A stretch of DNA of 64,000 nt from Erythrobacter sp. NAP1 (GTDB lineage: Bacteria > Pseudomonadota > Alphaproteobacteria > Sphingomonadales > Sphingomonadaceae), in the NCBI RefSeq assembly GCF_000152865.1, contig NZ_CH672390.1, forward strand, positions 2,397,468 to 2,461,467, read 5' to 3'. A program made the position numbers and the translations under genes. Position 1 is the first letter of the stretch, and the number at the start of each line of letters is the position of its first letter. Positions 63,788 through 64,000 of this stretch are shown piece after piece. The notes under the pieces were generated by a model. It saw only the letters and a program-made list of their open reading frames with translations. It was not told the DNA's origin and did not search any database.

Positions 63788-64000
63788 ATGGTAGCGCGCA
63801 GACAATTCCTGGGTGGACTGGCAGTTGCGGCGGGCACTCTTGCCGCGTGCCGTGAGATCTCTTCCGGCGACAGCGCAGAGCGTCCCGAGCGCGCTCAGGC
63901 GGGCGCGAGCACCGAACTTGATGCGCAGGCGCTCGAGGACATTCTGGTCGGGAGCTCCTATCTCGGAACCGGCGGCGGCGGGAGCCTTTCTGAGGCACGC
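63788..64000 (+). CDS. Tat-exported lipoprotein with DUF917 start (N-terminal part)
   Basis: This reading frame has 71 codons and runs off the right edge. Residues 1-18 are VARRQFLGGLAVAAGTLAAC-like: a twin-arginine motif (RRQFLG) plus a lipobox (LAAC). A Ser/Glu/Ala-rich spacer follows, and from about residue 47 LEDILVGSSYLGTGGGGSL, the typical N-terminal block of DUF917 proteins. DUF917 is related to hydantoinase-like enzymes and is usually cytoplasmic, so the export signal is noteworthy. GAAG precedes ATG 63788. The rest is outside the window. Confidence 0.75.
   Translation, partial: MVARRQFLGGLAVAAGTLAACREISSGDSAERPERAQAGASTELDAQALEDILVGSSYLGTGGGGSLSEAR

Overview
The window reads as a continuous piece of a GC-rich alphaproteobacterial chromosome, most likely from Sphingomonadales (Erythrobacter/Qipengyuania-like). 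The basis is gene content and protein wording rather than a search. It carries CtrA, a GapR/DUF2312 protein, DUF1244 and DUF4167 proteins, an alphaproteobacterial-style RNA polymerase, a CIRCE-controlled groESL, and several small proteins of sphingomonad type. I see no tRNA, rRNA, CRISPR array, insertion sequence, integrase or prophage. About 50 genes are packed tightly on both strands, with only two gene-free gaps over 300 bp (19168-19664 and 42020-42559).

Layout. 0-10.5 kb: yebC (partial), a CPBP membrane protease, a YbjQ protein, an S41-like exported protease, gapR, a SLOG-cyclase fusion, a DUF1244 protein, pyruvate kinase, a SulP transporter, gltX and a small cysteine-rich protein. 10.5-22.5 kb: rpoC and rpoB on the minus strand. 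They lie head-to-head with rplJ-rplL on the plus strand and are separated from them by a four-gene membrane/regulator operon, so the usual rplJL-rpoBC order is broken by an inversion. 22.5-31.4 kb: an unrecognised TVSRGF-repeat membrane protein, a MATE exporter, an MscS channel, groES-groEL, a host-attachment-family protein and a DUF885 lipoprotein. 31.4-42 kb: a DUF305-LVIVD fusion, a class A beta-lactamase-like hydrolase, an acidic lipoprotein, polA, a second MscS channel and a CDC48-type AAA ATPase. 42-47.7 kb: a ketoacid CoA-transferase operon (scoA, HAD-like lipoprotein, scoB, CaiB-type transferase) and a DUF418 protein. 47.7-55.5 kb: metK, lnt, a DUF4167 protein, prfA-prmC, hisS and ppa. 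55.5-64 kb: a small exported protein, a BON-MscS channel, a small membrane protein, lptB, rpoN, ctrA, a fourth MscS channel, trmB and the start of a Tat-exported DUF917 lipoprotein.

How it works together. Most genes are housekeeping: transcription, protein folding, translation termination, SAM supply, envelope biogenesis and cell-cycle control. The less ordinary content is the SLOG-cyclase fusion with altered substrate-specificity positions, the small-peptide/DUF2975/XRE operon between the two halves of the ribosomal/RNA-polymerase cluster, the repeat protein at 22.6-24.1 kb, the HAD-like lipoprotein inside the scoAB operon, and a candidate small RNA with a strong terminator near 42.2 kb. I did not find a clear defence island or biosynthetic cluster. 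The strongest leads for undescribed biology are these individual loci.
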